NCBI GenBank assembly: GCA_943327105.2
Contig: CALPVV020000018.1
Location: 1-34,273, forward strand
Direction: 5' to 3'
From: Nitrosovibrio sp. Nv4
Lineage (GTDB): Bacteria; Bdellovibrionota; UBA1018; CAIMNF01
Length of the DNA stretch: 34,273 nucleotides
Below are positions 1 through 9,021 of this stretch, piece after piece. The notes beneath the pieces were generated by a model. That model searched no databases and was not told the DNA's origin. It worked only from the letters and a program-made list of their open reading frames with translations. A program made the translations under genes and the position numbers. The stretch's first letter is position 1; each line of letters starts with the position of its first letter.

Positions 1-150
1 ACTGGTGGAACTGGTGGAACTGGTGGAACTGGTGGAACTGGTGGAACTGGTGGAACTGGTGGAACTGGTGGAACTGGTGGAACTGGTGGCACTTGGGGTG
101 GTGGAACTGGTGGCACTTGGGGTGGTGGAACTGGTGGCGCTTGGGGTGGT
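1..150. repeat. Tandem repeat: 9-bp unit actggtgga x9, then 24-bp unit actggtggcacttggggtggtgga x about 2.8
   Basis: Read directly; all units are multiples of 3, so the TGG/TGGTWGGG frame is kept. Confidence 0.95.
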
Positions 151-258
151 TCGGGTATCCCAGATACCACTGGCTCTAATGGTGTCCATACAGGTAGTGC
201 TGCTGATTTCAAAAAAAGCGGTTGGGATGCAGCCACCACTGCTAATCAAAAAAATTGA
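1..258 (+). CDS. 3' end of a glycine/threonine-rich repeat protein (probable surface protein), truncated by window start
   Basis: Frame 1 is open from base 1 to TGA at 256-258: (TGG)9, then TGGTWGGG-type repeats, then SGIPDTTGSNGVHTGSAADFKKSGWDAATTANQKN*. The listed MELVELV ORF is an out-of-frame reading of the same repeat. Confidence 0.6.
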   Translation, partial: TGGTGGTGGTGGTGGTGGTGGTGGTGGTGGTWGGGTGGTWGGGTGGAWGGSGIPDTTGSNGVHTGSAADFKKSGWDAATTANQKN

Positions 259-284
259 AATTAATGATTTTTACTGGGGGGGAA

Positions 285-1877
285 ATGATGAAAAAGCTAA
301 GTTTAATTTTACTGGTTTCGTTTGTTTTCGATTCGAGTTCAGCACTTGCTCAAGACCTCAAGAATCCTGCTCTGAACAATTGCGTAAATGCTCTTCCGTT
401 TGCACCGTCAACCACTAACCCAACAAGGCCTAGTCATGAATACGACTGCGTTCCTACACCTGTTGATGGAAGTGGAAAACTGACCAATGCCGCAGATCGA
501 GATTACACCCAGTGGAACGACACCCTTTTAACTGGTGCTGACAAAAAACAAGTGAATGGTTTTTACACCAAAAAAGGGGCTCGCTGTGCGACTGCAACCC
601 AAGCCACCACTGACTGCCCGATTGCAGTGAAAGCGAAGTTTGTTTTTGCATGTGGCGACATTACCAACACAGCAAATTATAATAATGGCAAATGTGCTCA
701 AGCTAAATCGATCAAAGTTTACCACGCTACTTATCAAGCGGTAGCCATTCCTGGCGAGGCACCTATTCGTCCCACTATTGTCGGTGACGGCTCAATTGAC
801 GCTAGAGCATTTGATGCAACCCCGATTGCAACAGCAACCATCAGTACCAGTAACGGCAAGGGCAGTTATAAATGCGCAGACTTGCAGGTACAAGGTGGGC
901 CACCGCTGTTTCAAAAAGGCGAAGACGAATATGGGAACCCGATATGCCTTCAAGATACGACTGTTGAAAAAATGCGCGAGCAAATTTGCGAATTGCAGAT
1001 GAAAAACCTTTGGACACAGAGTGGTGGCGGCAGTTCGCAAGACCCGTGTGATGGAATTACCGTCTCAAAAGTTTTCAAACTCAGTAATCCAGGAAAAACA
1101 GATAAAACAATAAACGATTGCAAAGATGCAGGCGGAATTGTTTTCGATAAAACTGGTGCCACCAGAATTAACGACTTTAGCTCCTATCCAGGAGGTACCC
1201 TCAGTGGTTTGATCACCAGTGAATCAGCATTCATGACCAAGTATAAGATTTCTTCGGGCTTAGTCTCCCCGACCTTTCTTTGCAAAATGTCAAAACCGGT
1301 GGATAAGGTAAAAGAATCCACTTCGAATGACACACTTTATCTGGACGCAGACTTCGTACCCGGAAGCATTGTCGTTGATTACCTTCTCGGTGGCGGCGGT
1401 GGTGGCGGTTCAAGCGGCATGTCTAGTGGCGGCTTTGGTGGTTCAGCAAGCACAAACGCAAGTGGTTCATTAGCCGGTGTAAAAAAAACCGGTCAAACTT
1501 GTTCAATTACCATTGGCGCTGGCGGTGCTGGCGCTGACGCAGGTGCTGATTCTTGCGGTAAGGGCAAAGCCGGCAACTCTTCAAGCATCGTTTGTGAAGG
1601 GGGTAGCTTGACTGCCTCTGGTGGTTCAGGTTCAGGCTCATGCGATGGTGGCTGCTCTGGAAGCGGCGGAGGCGGTTCTATATTAGCCGGTGGCGGTAGC
1701 GGCAGTGGAGGCTGCGCGATGGGTGGCAATGGCAGTTATGGGTCTGGTGGCGGTGGCGGCGCAACTTGTGACTCTGGCTGGTTGAACCAAGATATATGCG
1801 GTGTCCGCAGCGGCGGCAGCGGCGGTGGCGGCTACGCGAAAATCAAATACCAAGTTTATGAATATACACCTTGGTAA
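285..1877 (+). CDS. Secreted protein with C-terminal phage-tail-like glycine-rich domain
   Basis: MMKKLSLILLVSFVFDSSSALAQ signal peptide (start 285/288 after a G-rich SD). C-terminus YLLGGGGGGGSSG...CSITIGAGGAG...GNSSS...GGGGYAKIKY has the layout of glycine-rich tail-fibre domains. Confidence 0.8.
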   Translation: MMKKLSLILLVSFVFDSSSALAQDLKNPALNNCVNALPFAPSTTNPTRPSHEYDCVPTPVDGSGKLTNAADRDYTQWNDTLLTGADKKQVNGFYTKKGARCATATQATTDCPIAVKAKFVFACGDITNTANYNNGKCAQAKSIKVYHATYQAVAIPGEAPIRPTIVGDGSIDARAFDATPIATATISTSNGKGSYKCADLQVQGGPPLFQKGEDEYGNPICLQDTTVEKMREQICELQMKNLWTQSGGGSSQDPCDGITVSKVFKLSNPGKTDKTINDCKDAGGIVFDKTGATRINDFSSYPGGTLSGLITSESAFMTKYKISSGLVSPTFLCKMSKPVDKVKESTSNDTLYLDADFVPGSIVVDYLLGGGGGGGSSGMSSGGFGGSASTNASGSLAGVKKTGQTCSITIGAGGAGADAGADSCGKGKAGNSSSIVCEGGSLTASGGSGSGSCDGGCSGSGGGGSILAGGGSGSGGCAMGGNGSYGSGGGGGATCDSGWLNQDICGVRSGGSGGGGYAKIKYQVYEYTPW

Positions 1878-1905
1878 ACCGCTGCAAACCCGATTTAACG
1901 CGGTA

Positions 1906-1945
1906 AGCATCAAAAAAGCCCCAGGGGCATTTTCAGGGCTTGATG
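1906..1945. terminator. Intrinsic terminator, possibly bidirectional
   Basis: AAAAGCCC-CAG-GGGCaTTTT hairpin nested in a larger gcatcaa...ttgatgc stem between two + genes. Confidence 0.6.
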
Positions 1946-1977
1946 CCCCCGCTTCTCTGGGCTAAACCTAGTCGCCT

Positions 1978-4677
1978 ATGTCAATTGTGGGCAACACGTT
2001 TAAACTCGATCCGAACGCACCTGAGTGCAGTACTCCACTGATGAAGCAATTCATTAAGCTGAAGGAAACTGCCGGTGATGCACTTCTGTTTTTTCGGATG
2101 GGCGATTTTTACGAACTCTTCGGTCAAGACGCGATCGATGCGGCGCCGATCTTGGGCATCACCCTCACCGCGCGTGACAAGCGAAGCGATAACCCTGTGC
2201 CCATGGCCGGACTGCCTTTTCACAGCTCGACTAATTATATTCAAAAGCTATTGAACGCGGGCAAAAAAGTTTCGATCGCCGAACAGATGCAAGACCCCGA
2301 CACGGTAAAAGGAATCGTTGATCGCCAGATCATTCGTACTTTCTCACCGGCGGTTCAATTTGAACTATCAGGCAAGGCCGAACCCCGTTATCTGGGCACG
2401 ATCGCGCCCGACGGAAAAAACTACATTCTTGGTTTGCTTGAACCCGCAACCGGAGAAGTGAAACTCTCAAAGCCCATCACCCTGGAAGGCTTGCTTGCTG
2501 AAAATGCGATTGGGCAGATTCGACACTTCTTGAAGTTTTCGGCAAAAACTCCGATCGAATTGATCGAAGCCATTCAACATCAAGATCAAACCCTGATGGA
2601 AGAAATTCCATACAACTGGATCTCGGATGCCGACATCGGCGCATTCTTGCAAAAACAATATGCCAAAGCAGTGCTTCACCCGTTGCTTGAATCGTCTGCC
2701 GCCCAAAAAGCATTGGCGCTTTTGATTCAATATGTTTTGAAATCACAGGGCATTGAAACCCTTTCGCATTTGCATGAACCTGCATCTTTGCATGAACACG
2801 ATCGACTGGTCGTGGGCCCGCACACCCACACTCACCTTGATTCTGAAGACCTGTTCGCACTCATCAATCAATGCGCAACTTCAATGGGTTCACGCACGCT
2901 TCATGGCTGGCTTGATTCGCCCTTCAAAAAAACAGCGACGATTCATGCACAACAAGCGGCGGTGAAGGAACTGGCGACAGCGTCACTCGAAGCTGCCCAG
3001 ATTCATACGAACCTGAAAGAAGTTTATGACCTGAATCGAATTCTTGGTCGTGTGTCTACCAAGCTTGCGCATCCGCGCGACACGTATGCGTTGGGGTCTT
3101 CACTTAAAAGTGCATTCTTGTTCACTGAAAAACTGGCTCGTTTCGGTGCGCCCAATCTGAAGGCTTTGAGTGAGCGCTTCACTCGCGCTGAAAAAGACCT
3201 ACGCCCATTATCAGAACGCATCTTGCGCACTCAAAAAGCCGAAGCCCCGATGCACACCCGCGATGGTGGAATTTTCGAACTCGGCACCGATGCAGAACTC
3301 GATCGCCTGATCAAACTGACTACTGAGGGTGAAAAATTCTTGGTCGATCTTGAAACGCGCGAACGCGAGGCAACCGGCATCGGCTCGCTCAAGGTAAAAT
3401 ACAACCGAGTTTTTGGTTACTTCATTGAAATCTCAAGTGCCAATTTGAAAAACGTTCCGTCTCATTATCAGCGCAAGCAAACGATGGTCGGTGGCGAACG
3501 CTTCTTCACTGAAGAACTGAAAAAATTCGAAGAAGAAATTCTCACCGCTTCATTCAAACAAAAAGCACTTGAAGCTTCCCTGTTCCAGAAACTGATTGAA
3601 GATCTCAATGCTCACGCCGAGAGCCTGAAAATGCTTTCAGAATCGATCGGTGAACTCGATGCGCTCTTGTCACTGTCTTTTCTGGCGTTGAAACCTGCAT
3701 GGACCTTCCCGCGCATTGACGATAGCTTTGAACTCAAGCTCGTCGATTCACGTCACCCGGTTGTCGACGAATCGCTTCGCGGTCAGTTTGTTTCAAACTC
3801 AGTGGAATTCTCACCGGCATCGGCTCGCACCCTGATGATCACCGGCCCGAACATGGGTGGTAAATCAACCATCATGCGCCAAATTGCTCAAATCATTTTA
3901 CTCGGCCAGATGGGTGCACCCGTCCCTGCTCGTGAAGCTTCATGGGGTATCTTTGATTCGCTTTACACCCGCATCGGCGCTCAAGATGCGATTGCCAAAG
4001 GTCAGTCGACCTTCATGGTTGAAATGGTTGAACTCGCGCATATTCTTTTGCATGCAAACAACCGGTCATTCGTGGTTTTAGATGAAATCGGCCGCGGAAC
4101 CAGCACCTACGACGGAATGAGCGTTGCTTCAGCAAGCTTGGAACATCTGCATAACCGTTCAGGCGCACGCATTGTTTTTGCCACTCACTATCATGAATTA
4201 ACCGAGATGGAGACGCGTTTGCCGGGGCTACGAAACGCGCACATGAAGGTGCTCGATGAAAAAGGGAAACTCACTTTCTTGTATGAACTTGCTCCGGGAC
4301 GCTCATCAAAAAGTTTCGGGATTCAAGTTGCCGAACTCGCTGGTTTACCCAAGCCCGTCATCAAGCAAGCATGGGGAATTTTGAAAGGCCTCGAAACCGC
4401 TGCCGCACTCGCGGGTAATGGCGCAGGCGACACGATGCAGATGAGTTTGTTCGGAACAGCCGCGGACGCTGACTCAGGAGCAGATTCTGACATCGATTCT
4501 AACATTGATTATGATTTTATAGATGAAGCTTCATATGATATCAGCGCGGAGCATTCATCGGCATCAGCTATGCCAGCCGAACACCCGCTGATCGCAGAAC
4601 TTCGCGACCTTGATGTGAATGCCATGACACCGATGCAAGCATTGATGCAGTTGGCGAAGATGAAAGAGCAGATCTGA
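1978..4677 (+). CDS. mutS: DNA mismatch repair protein MutS
   Basis: LLFFRMGDFYELFGQDA, TGPNMGGKST Walker A, DEIGRGTSTYDG, THYHELTEM motifs. Confidence 0.97.
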   Translation: MSIVGNTFKLDPNAPECSTPLMKQFIKLKETAGDALLFFRMGDFYELFGQDAIDAAPILGITLTARDKRSDNPVPMAGLPFHSSTNYIQKLLNAGKKVSIAEQMQDPDTVKGIVDRQIIRTFSPAVQFELSGKAEPRYLGTIAPDGKNYILGLLEPATGEVKLSKPITLEGLLAENAIGQIRHFLKFSAKTPIELIEAIQHQDQTLMEEIPYNWISDADIGAFLQKQYAKAVLHPLLESSAAQKALALLIQYVLKSQGIETLSHLHEPASLHEHDRLVVGPHTHTHLDSEDLFALINQCATSMGSRTLHGWLDSPFKKTATIHAQQAAVKELATASLEAAQIHTNLKEVYDLNRILGRVSTKLAHPRDTYALGSSLKSAFLFTEKLARFGAPNLKALSERFTRAEKDLRPLSERILRTQKAEAPMHTRDGGIFELGTDAELDRLIKLTTEGEKFLVDLETREREATGIGSLKVKYNRVFGYFIEISSANLKNVPSHYQRKQTMVGGERFFTEELKKFEEEILTASFKQKALEASLFQKLIEDLNAHAESLKMLSESIGELDALLSLSFLALKPAWTFPRIDDSFELKLVDSRHPVVDESLRGQFVSNSVEFSPASARTLMITGPNMGGKSTIMRQIAQIILLGQMGAPVPAREASWGIFDSLYTRIGAQDAIAKGQSTFMVEMVELAHILLHANNRSFVVLDEIGRGTSTYDGMSVASASLEHLHNRSGARIVFATHYHELTEMETRLPGLRNAHMKVLDEKGKLTFLYELAPGRSSKSFGIQVAELAGLPKPVIKQAWGILKGLETAAALAGNGAGDTMQMSLFGTAADADSGADSDIDSNIDYDFIDEASYDISAEHSSASAMPAEHPLIAELRDLDVNAMTPMQALMQLAKMKEQI

Positions 4678-4845
4678 ACTCTGATTGGCGTGATGTGGGC
4701 GATTGGCGCGAGTACTAGTCTTGAGACTAGTTCAACCACTGCATCGTCGCACTTCAGGCGCCCGAAGTGAATCAATGAAAAAAGTGGTAATCACCTAAAA
4801 TACGGACTTTTTATTGTGAACAGACTATTTTTTACATAGACAATG

Positions 4846-4874
4846 TTGACAAAAAAAGTCGGCGAGAATATATT
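4846..4874 (+). promoter_or_regulatory. Sigma70-type promoter, TTGACA-N17-TATATT
   Basis: TTGACA at 4846-4851, 17-nt spacer, TATATT at 4869-4874, upstream of the 4973 ORF. Confidence 0.65.
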
Positions 4875-4972
4875 ACGCAAATCATATCTGGCTGTTTAAA
4901 ATGAAGTACAAACTTCAGAAGTAATCGCACAAAACAATGGTGTTTTTGCCCCCCCAGATGGAATTATAAAAC

Positions 4973-5350
4973 ATGAAATTAACCAACCTTATCTTGGCCT
5001 CTGGAATCCTTTTCAGCTCTATTTCACAAGCAGGTGTTTGCATGGTTGAAGACCACGCTCACGGAAGAATCAACTTCGTCACCAGACAACCCCTCTATGC
5101 ACATAGCTGGTACGGCGGCGTGATCAAAACCAAAGAACAATGCTGGGAAAAGGCTTTAATTGTTCACGTTGCGATGGGCAGTGAATCCAATTACAAAGGC
5201 ACATCTATGAAATGGTGGGATCAAGATTTCGGTTTCAAACGCGTCATCGTCCCTAGAGCAGACATTAAAATTTTCATCAAAAGCGATGATACTTTTACCG
5301 TATCTGTAATGGGTCAAGAAGTTCAAAAAGACAAACTGGTTCGCAAATAA
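4973..5350 (+). CDS. Hypothetical secreted protein
   Basis: Signal peptide MKLTNLILASGILFSSISQAG; promoter upstream and terminator downstream. Confidence 0.7.
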   Translation: MKLTNLILASGILFSSISQAGVCMVEDHAHGRINFVTRQPLYAHSWYGGVIKTKEQCWEKALIVHVAMGSESNYKGTSMKWWDQDFGFKRVIVPRADIKIFIKSDDTFTVSVMGQEVQKDKLVRK

Positions 5351-5359
5351 AACCATTCA

Positions 5360-5398
5360 CCCCGTCTGAGAGCTCACCCTCTTGGGCGGGGTTTTTAT
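5360..5398 (+). terminator. Rho-independent terminator
   Basis: ACCCCG...CGGGGT stem followed by TTTTTATTTATT. Confidence 0.6.
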
Positions 5399-5403
5399 TT
5401 ATT

Positions 5404-5440
5404 GCTCCTTTGCTCCTTTGCTCCTTTGCTCCTTTGCTCC
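5404..5440. repeat. 8-bp tandem repeat (gctccttt), about 4.6 copies
   Basis: gctcctttgctcctttgctcctttgctcctttgctcc read directly. Confidence 0.95.
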
Positions 5441-5444
5441 GCAC

Positions 5445-5460
5445 TGGCACAATTAGTGCT
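5445..5460 (+). promoter_or_regulatory. Candidate sigma54 (-24/-12) promoter
   Basis: TGGCACaattaGTGCT: GG-N10-GC spacing, one mismatch to TTGCW in the -12 element. Confidence 0.35.
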
Positions 5461-5484
5461 TCATGAAACATGGAGGATTGGTTC

Positions 5485-6066
5485 ATGAAGAAATTACTAA
5501 TTGCGCTATCGCTATCTCTTTCACTTTCGGCCTGCAAATATTCGAACACCTTTCAAGGCACCTACAATGATAGTCCTGCGAGCATGACCGCTTATTCAAG
5601 AAACATTAATCGGTATTGCGTTGCACTTAACTTGACCGCTGGCGATCAAACAAAAAAGTCATACATCAGCTCAAAATACCTGTTTGACCCCAATGATTTC
5701 TTGAAGCCGACCTCGTTCAACTCCAAAGGCGATCAATGCCAAGCGAATCTTGATGAATATCTAGTGGGTACACGCAATACCACGGTGCTGGGTGATGCGC
5801 TTGTTTATCGCGAAGAAAATGTAAATTACAATTACTGCCAATCGGTATTCTATAAACAGTATCAGTACAAAGAAGACGTCAAAATCGATTTCAAGAAAAC
5901 GGCTGATGATCAATTAGTGGGAACGTTTGTTGGCGTAGGCAACGTTGATTACTACATCGACTACGGCCACCCCGTTGCTTACGGACCTATTTATTATTGC
6001 GGACCAATAAGACCACGACCATATCCGCATCCTTATCCATACCCGCATCCTCACCCGATACAATAG
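5485..6066 (+). CDS. Putative lipoprotein with Pro/His/Tyr-rich C-terminus
   Basis: MKKLLIALSLSLSLSAC lipobox after a GGAGGA SD; tail PRPYPHPYPYPHPHPIQ. Confidence 0.75.
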   Translation: MKKLLIALSLSLSLSACKYSNTFQGTYNDSPASMTAYSRNINRYCVALNLTAGDQTKKSYISSKYLFDPNDFLKPTSFNSKGDQCQANLDEYLVGTRNTTVLGDALVYREENVNYNYCQSVFYKQYQYKEDVKIDFKKTADDQLVGTFVGVGNVDYYIDYGHPVAYGPIYYCGPIRPRPYPHPYPYPHPHPIQ

Positions 6067-6081
6067 GGTAATAACGCACCC

Positions 6082-6112
6082 AGCATCAAAAAAGCCCCAG
6101 GGGTCTTTTAGA
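6082..6112. terminator. Bidirectional terminator between convergent genes
   Basis: AAAAGCCC-CAG-GGGtCTTTT; shares an exact 22-mer with 1906-1927. Confidence 0.65.
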
Positions 6113-7094
6113 GGGAAAACTCGTCACCTTCACGGGCAAAGAACCAATCCACATGAGGCGCCTTCACACCACTCTTGCTAAGAGCCTTGATTTCGAAGTG
6201 GTAATATTCACGAGCTTGTTTTTCAGCATCGGCAATCTTCTGATCACTTGCCATCGGGTCATGATGCACGAACGCGACTTTGCGAATGTGTTCACGCAAG
6301 GCAAGATCAATACCAATGGCCGCGGCGGCATGACCCCAATTCATTTTCTGGATCGCTTCTTCAATCGTGTATTGGGAATCGAAAATCATCAGATCAAGAT
6401 GCTGATACATCGGTAAATCATCGCCAAGCAACAATTCTGAAATGCGAGTGCCTTCGGTATCCACACAATAAGCCGCTGATTTACCCTGATAATCAAGGCG
6501 GTAACCCCAACACGGGTCTGGGTGATCAAGAAGATAAGGCGTGAGAGTAAGACCACCTTGAGCGCCTACCGTGACCGGCTTGCGCGGTTCTAATTCATGA
6601 TAAACAATCGTTGCGCCGAGCGATTCAAGCGGCACCGGAAAAAAAGGTTTTTGAAATAAAGTCTTCATCATTGCCGGCAAGTCTTTTTGAACTGCGTGCA
6701 AATGAATCTTGTTACCGGGAATGTATAACGGTGTGAAAAAAGGGAGACCAATGATGTGATCCCAGTGGAAATGAGTGAAATAAAAATGCACTTCACCTTG
6801 TCCGCGGCCGAGGGGGCCCTTCATTAATTCAGGCAAAAGACCTTTTAAGCCACTGCCTGCATCAATGATCAATTGCGTGTCACCGGCTTTCACTTCGACA
6901 CAGGCGGTGTTACCACCCCATCCACCGAATTCGTGACGTTGAAGCTCATGCAAAAAGGGTTCAACATCTTCAAGTGCATGATGTTTTCTGGCGAAAAAAC
7001 GATGAAATAAATCACGAATGCGCGATTCAACTTCTTCCGGAGTGTAAGGCGTGGGAATTGAACCTCTGGTACCCCAGAGCTTTAACTTGAACAT
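6108..7094 (-). CDS. MBL-fold metallo-hydrolase
   Basis: GTRGSIPTP, GGNTACVEV, FTHFHWDHIIGLPFF motifs. Confidence 0.88.
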   Translation of the reverse strand: MFKLKLWGTRGSIPTPYTPEEVESRIRDLFHRFFARKHHALEDVEPFLHELQRHEFGGWGGNTACVEVKAGDTQLIIDAGSGLKGLLPELMKGPLGRGQGEVHFYFTHFHWDHIIGLPFFTPLYIPGNKIHLHAVQKDLPAMMKTLFQKPFFPVPLESLGATIVYHELEPRKPVTVGAQGGLTLTPYLLDHPDPCWGYRLDYQGKSAAYCVDTEGTRISELLLGDDLPMYQHLDLMIFDSQYTIEEAIQKMNWGHAAAAIGIDLALREHIRKVAFVHHDPMASDQKIADAEKQAREYYHFEIKALSKSGVKAPHVDWFFAREGDEFSL

Positions 7095-7113
7095 TAACCC
7101 TAGTTTATAGGGT

Positions 7114-8166
7114 TCAGAATAATTTTGCCAAAAACTTCTTCACTGGAGCCGGAACGCCTGGCAATTCTTTGGCGCTAAACCAGGAGCCATGCCGAATAAG
7201 CTGTTCAGCAACATCTTTACTCACTTCAAAAACCAGGTGTTTGCGTTCGATTTTGTGATTAGTGACCACATAGCGCGAAATCTCTTCTTTCAATAAACGC
7301 GCACGCCCCACCTTGGTAAAATCAGGGATGGGAAAATCCCATAACCCTTTTCTCCAGCGAGCTTCTTCATTTTTCAATAACAACACTTTACCCGCGTGAA
7401 CCAACACCCATCGTTCTTCAGAAAGATGCTTCCATTCTTTCTTCGGTTTGGCCGGTGGATACTTCGACACCGAATCACTCAAGTAGGCCCGACATTCTTT
7501 CGAAACCGGACACTCCGCACACGACGGATTTTTGGGTCTGCAAACCAATGCACCGAGTTCCATCAACGCCTGATTCACCGAGCGTGGCTCGACGCCTTTG
7601 ACTTCGACAATTTCACGGGCACGGTCCCAGATCTCGGTTTTTTTCGCGTCAACTTTACCGATGGCGTGAACTCTTGATAAAACCCTGACCACGTTTCCGT
7701 CGACAATCGCTTCGCGCTGATTCAAGGCGATCGAACAAACAGCACCGGCGGTATATTCACCGACACCCGGAACTAAAAGCCATTCATTACGATTTTTAGG
7801 GAACCCCGAACCGGCATCAATCAATGCCTGCATTGCTTGAGCACCTTTATGTAAATTTCGGGCACGCGAGTAGTAACCCAAGCCGGCCCAATGAGAATAA
7901 ACCTGATCAATCGATGCGCGCGCAAGGTCTCCCACGGTCGGAAACGAGGAAAGAAAACGATTAAAATAAGGAATTACCGCAGTTACCTGCGTTTGTTGAA
8001 GCATCACCTCAGAAAGCCAGACCGGATAAGGCTGAGGGTTTCTTCGCCATGGAAGATCACGGGCGTTTTGTTCAAACCAGCGACTCAGTTTTTTCGCCAC
8101 CGGTACCGAATCAACAGCGCTTGGTTTTTTGACGCTCTTTTGTTTGCTTTTGCGTTGCACCCCCAT
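7114..8166 (-). CDS. mutY: A/G-specific adenine glycosylase MutY
   Basis: LPWRRNPQPYPVWLSEVMLQQTQV, LPG-type helix VPGVGEYTAGAV, and Fe-S loop CRPKNPSCAECPVSKEC. Confidence 0.95.
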   Translation of the reverse strand: MGVQRKSKQKSVKKPSAVDSVPVAKKLSRWFEQNARDLPWRRNPQPYPVWLSEVMLQQTQVTAVIPYFNRFLSSFPTVGDLARASIDQVYSHWAGLGYYSRARNLHKGAQAMQALIDAGSGFPKNRNEWLLVPGVGEYTAGAVCSIALNQREAIVDGNVVRVLSRVHAIGKVDAKKTEIWDRAREIVEVKGVEPRSVNQALMELGALVCRPKNPSCAECPVSKECRAYLSDSVSKYPPAKPKKEWKHLSEERWVLVHAGKVLLLKNEEARWRKGLWDFPIPDFTKVGRARLLKEEISRYVVTNHKIERKHLVFEVSKDVAEQLIRHGSWFSAKELPGVPAPVKKFLAKLF

Positions 8167-8208
8167 TATTTAGCACAGTTTCAGCCACTTTGTGATTAGA
8201 ATGGAACC

Positions 8209-9021
8209 ATGAATCTTTTTTTCGCACTGCTGCTTTCCTGCCTTCAAGCTGAAGCGATCGCAGTCAAACCGACCAAATTGCTGGTGGTGATTGATCCGGG
8301 CCATGGTGGTACGGACAAGGGCGCGATTTACCATAACGAAAAATCGATCAAAAACCTTTTCAAGGTTCCGGGTAAGCAAGTCGACATCATGGAAAAAGAC
8401 CTGACGCTGATGATCGCTCGTGACTTGGCTCGCGAATTACTCATCAAGGGCCATAGTGTGATTTTGACCCGCAACGAAGACAAAGACATGCAGTTGCCCG
8501 ATCGAACAGCATTGGCTAATCGACTGAAGGCGAATGTTTTCATCTCCATTCACATGAATTCAAGCACCGAAAAAGACCAAAAATCAGGTGGCATTGAAAC
8601 CTTCATCTTGAATCATGCAACCGATGACTCATCAAAGCGCCTAGCCGACCTTGAAAACAAGGTATTGATGGAAAGCAAGGCCATGGAGAAAACCAAATCA
8701 TCAAACGTATCATTGATCATGAAAGACATGATTTTGGATGCAAACCTTGAACCATCAAGACAACTGGCGTGTGCCGTACAATCGCGACTGAGCCAGAACA
8801 CGATCAGTCGAGGTGTCAAACAGGCTCTTTTTTACGTGTTATTGGGTGCCGACATGCCGAGCATTCTGATCGAAGCAGGCTTCATCAATGCAAAAACCGA
8901 TCGTCAGAAAGTATTAAAGACAAAATCGCGTTTGAAAATCGCAGCCCAGATCGCTCAAGCCATCGATGACTATCGCCAGAAAAAGATTCCTCAATCTTGC
9001 CACATCATCAACGGACAATAA
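8209..9021 (+). CDS. N-acetylmuramoyl-L-alanine amidase (Amidase_3), exported
   Basis: VVIDPGHGGTDKGA, FISIHMNSS, ILIEAGFINAKTD; N-terminal signal sequence. Confidence 0.93.
   Translation: MNLFFALLLSCLQAEAIAVKPTKLLVVIDPGHGGTDKGAIYHNEKSIKNLFKVPGKQVDIMEKDLTLMIARDLARELLIKGHSVILTRNEDKDMQLPDRTALANRLKANVFISIHMNSSTEKDQKSGGIETFILNHATDDSSKRLADLENKVLMESKAMEKTKSSNVSLIMKDMILDANLEPSRQLACAVQSRLSQNTISRGVKQALFYVLLGADMPSILIEAGFINAKTDRQKVLKTKSRLKIAAQIAQAIDDYRQKKIPQSCHIINGQ

Noticed and set aside
5-418. 137-aa ORF MELVELVELV...
   Set aside because: Out-of-frame reading of the actggtgga repeat; frame 1 gives the coherent TGG protein ending at 258.
1493-1729. Minus-strand Pro-rich ORF MPPIAQPPLPLPPP...
   Set aside because: Mirror of the Gly-rich coding sequence (GGN codons read as NCC/proline); no independent support.
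5404-5440. Possible CRISPR array
   Set aside because: Contiguous 8-bp tandem units with no spacers; no cas genes in the window.
5295-5549. Minus-strand 84-aa ORF spanning the 8-bp repeat
   Set aside because: Crosses a terminator, the repeat and the start of a lipoprotein gene; the SKGAKEQRSKGA stretch is just the repeat.
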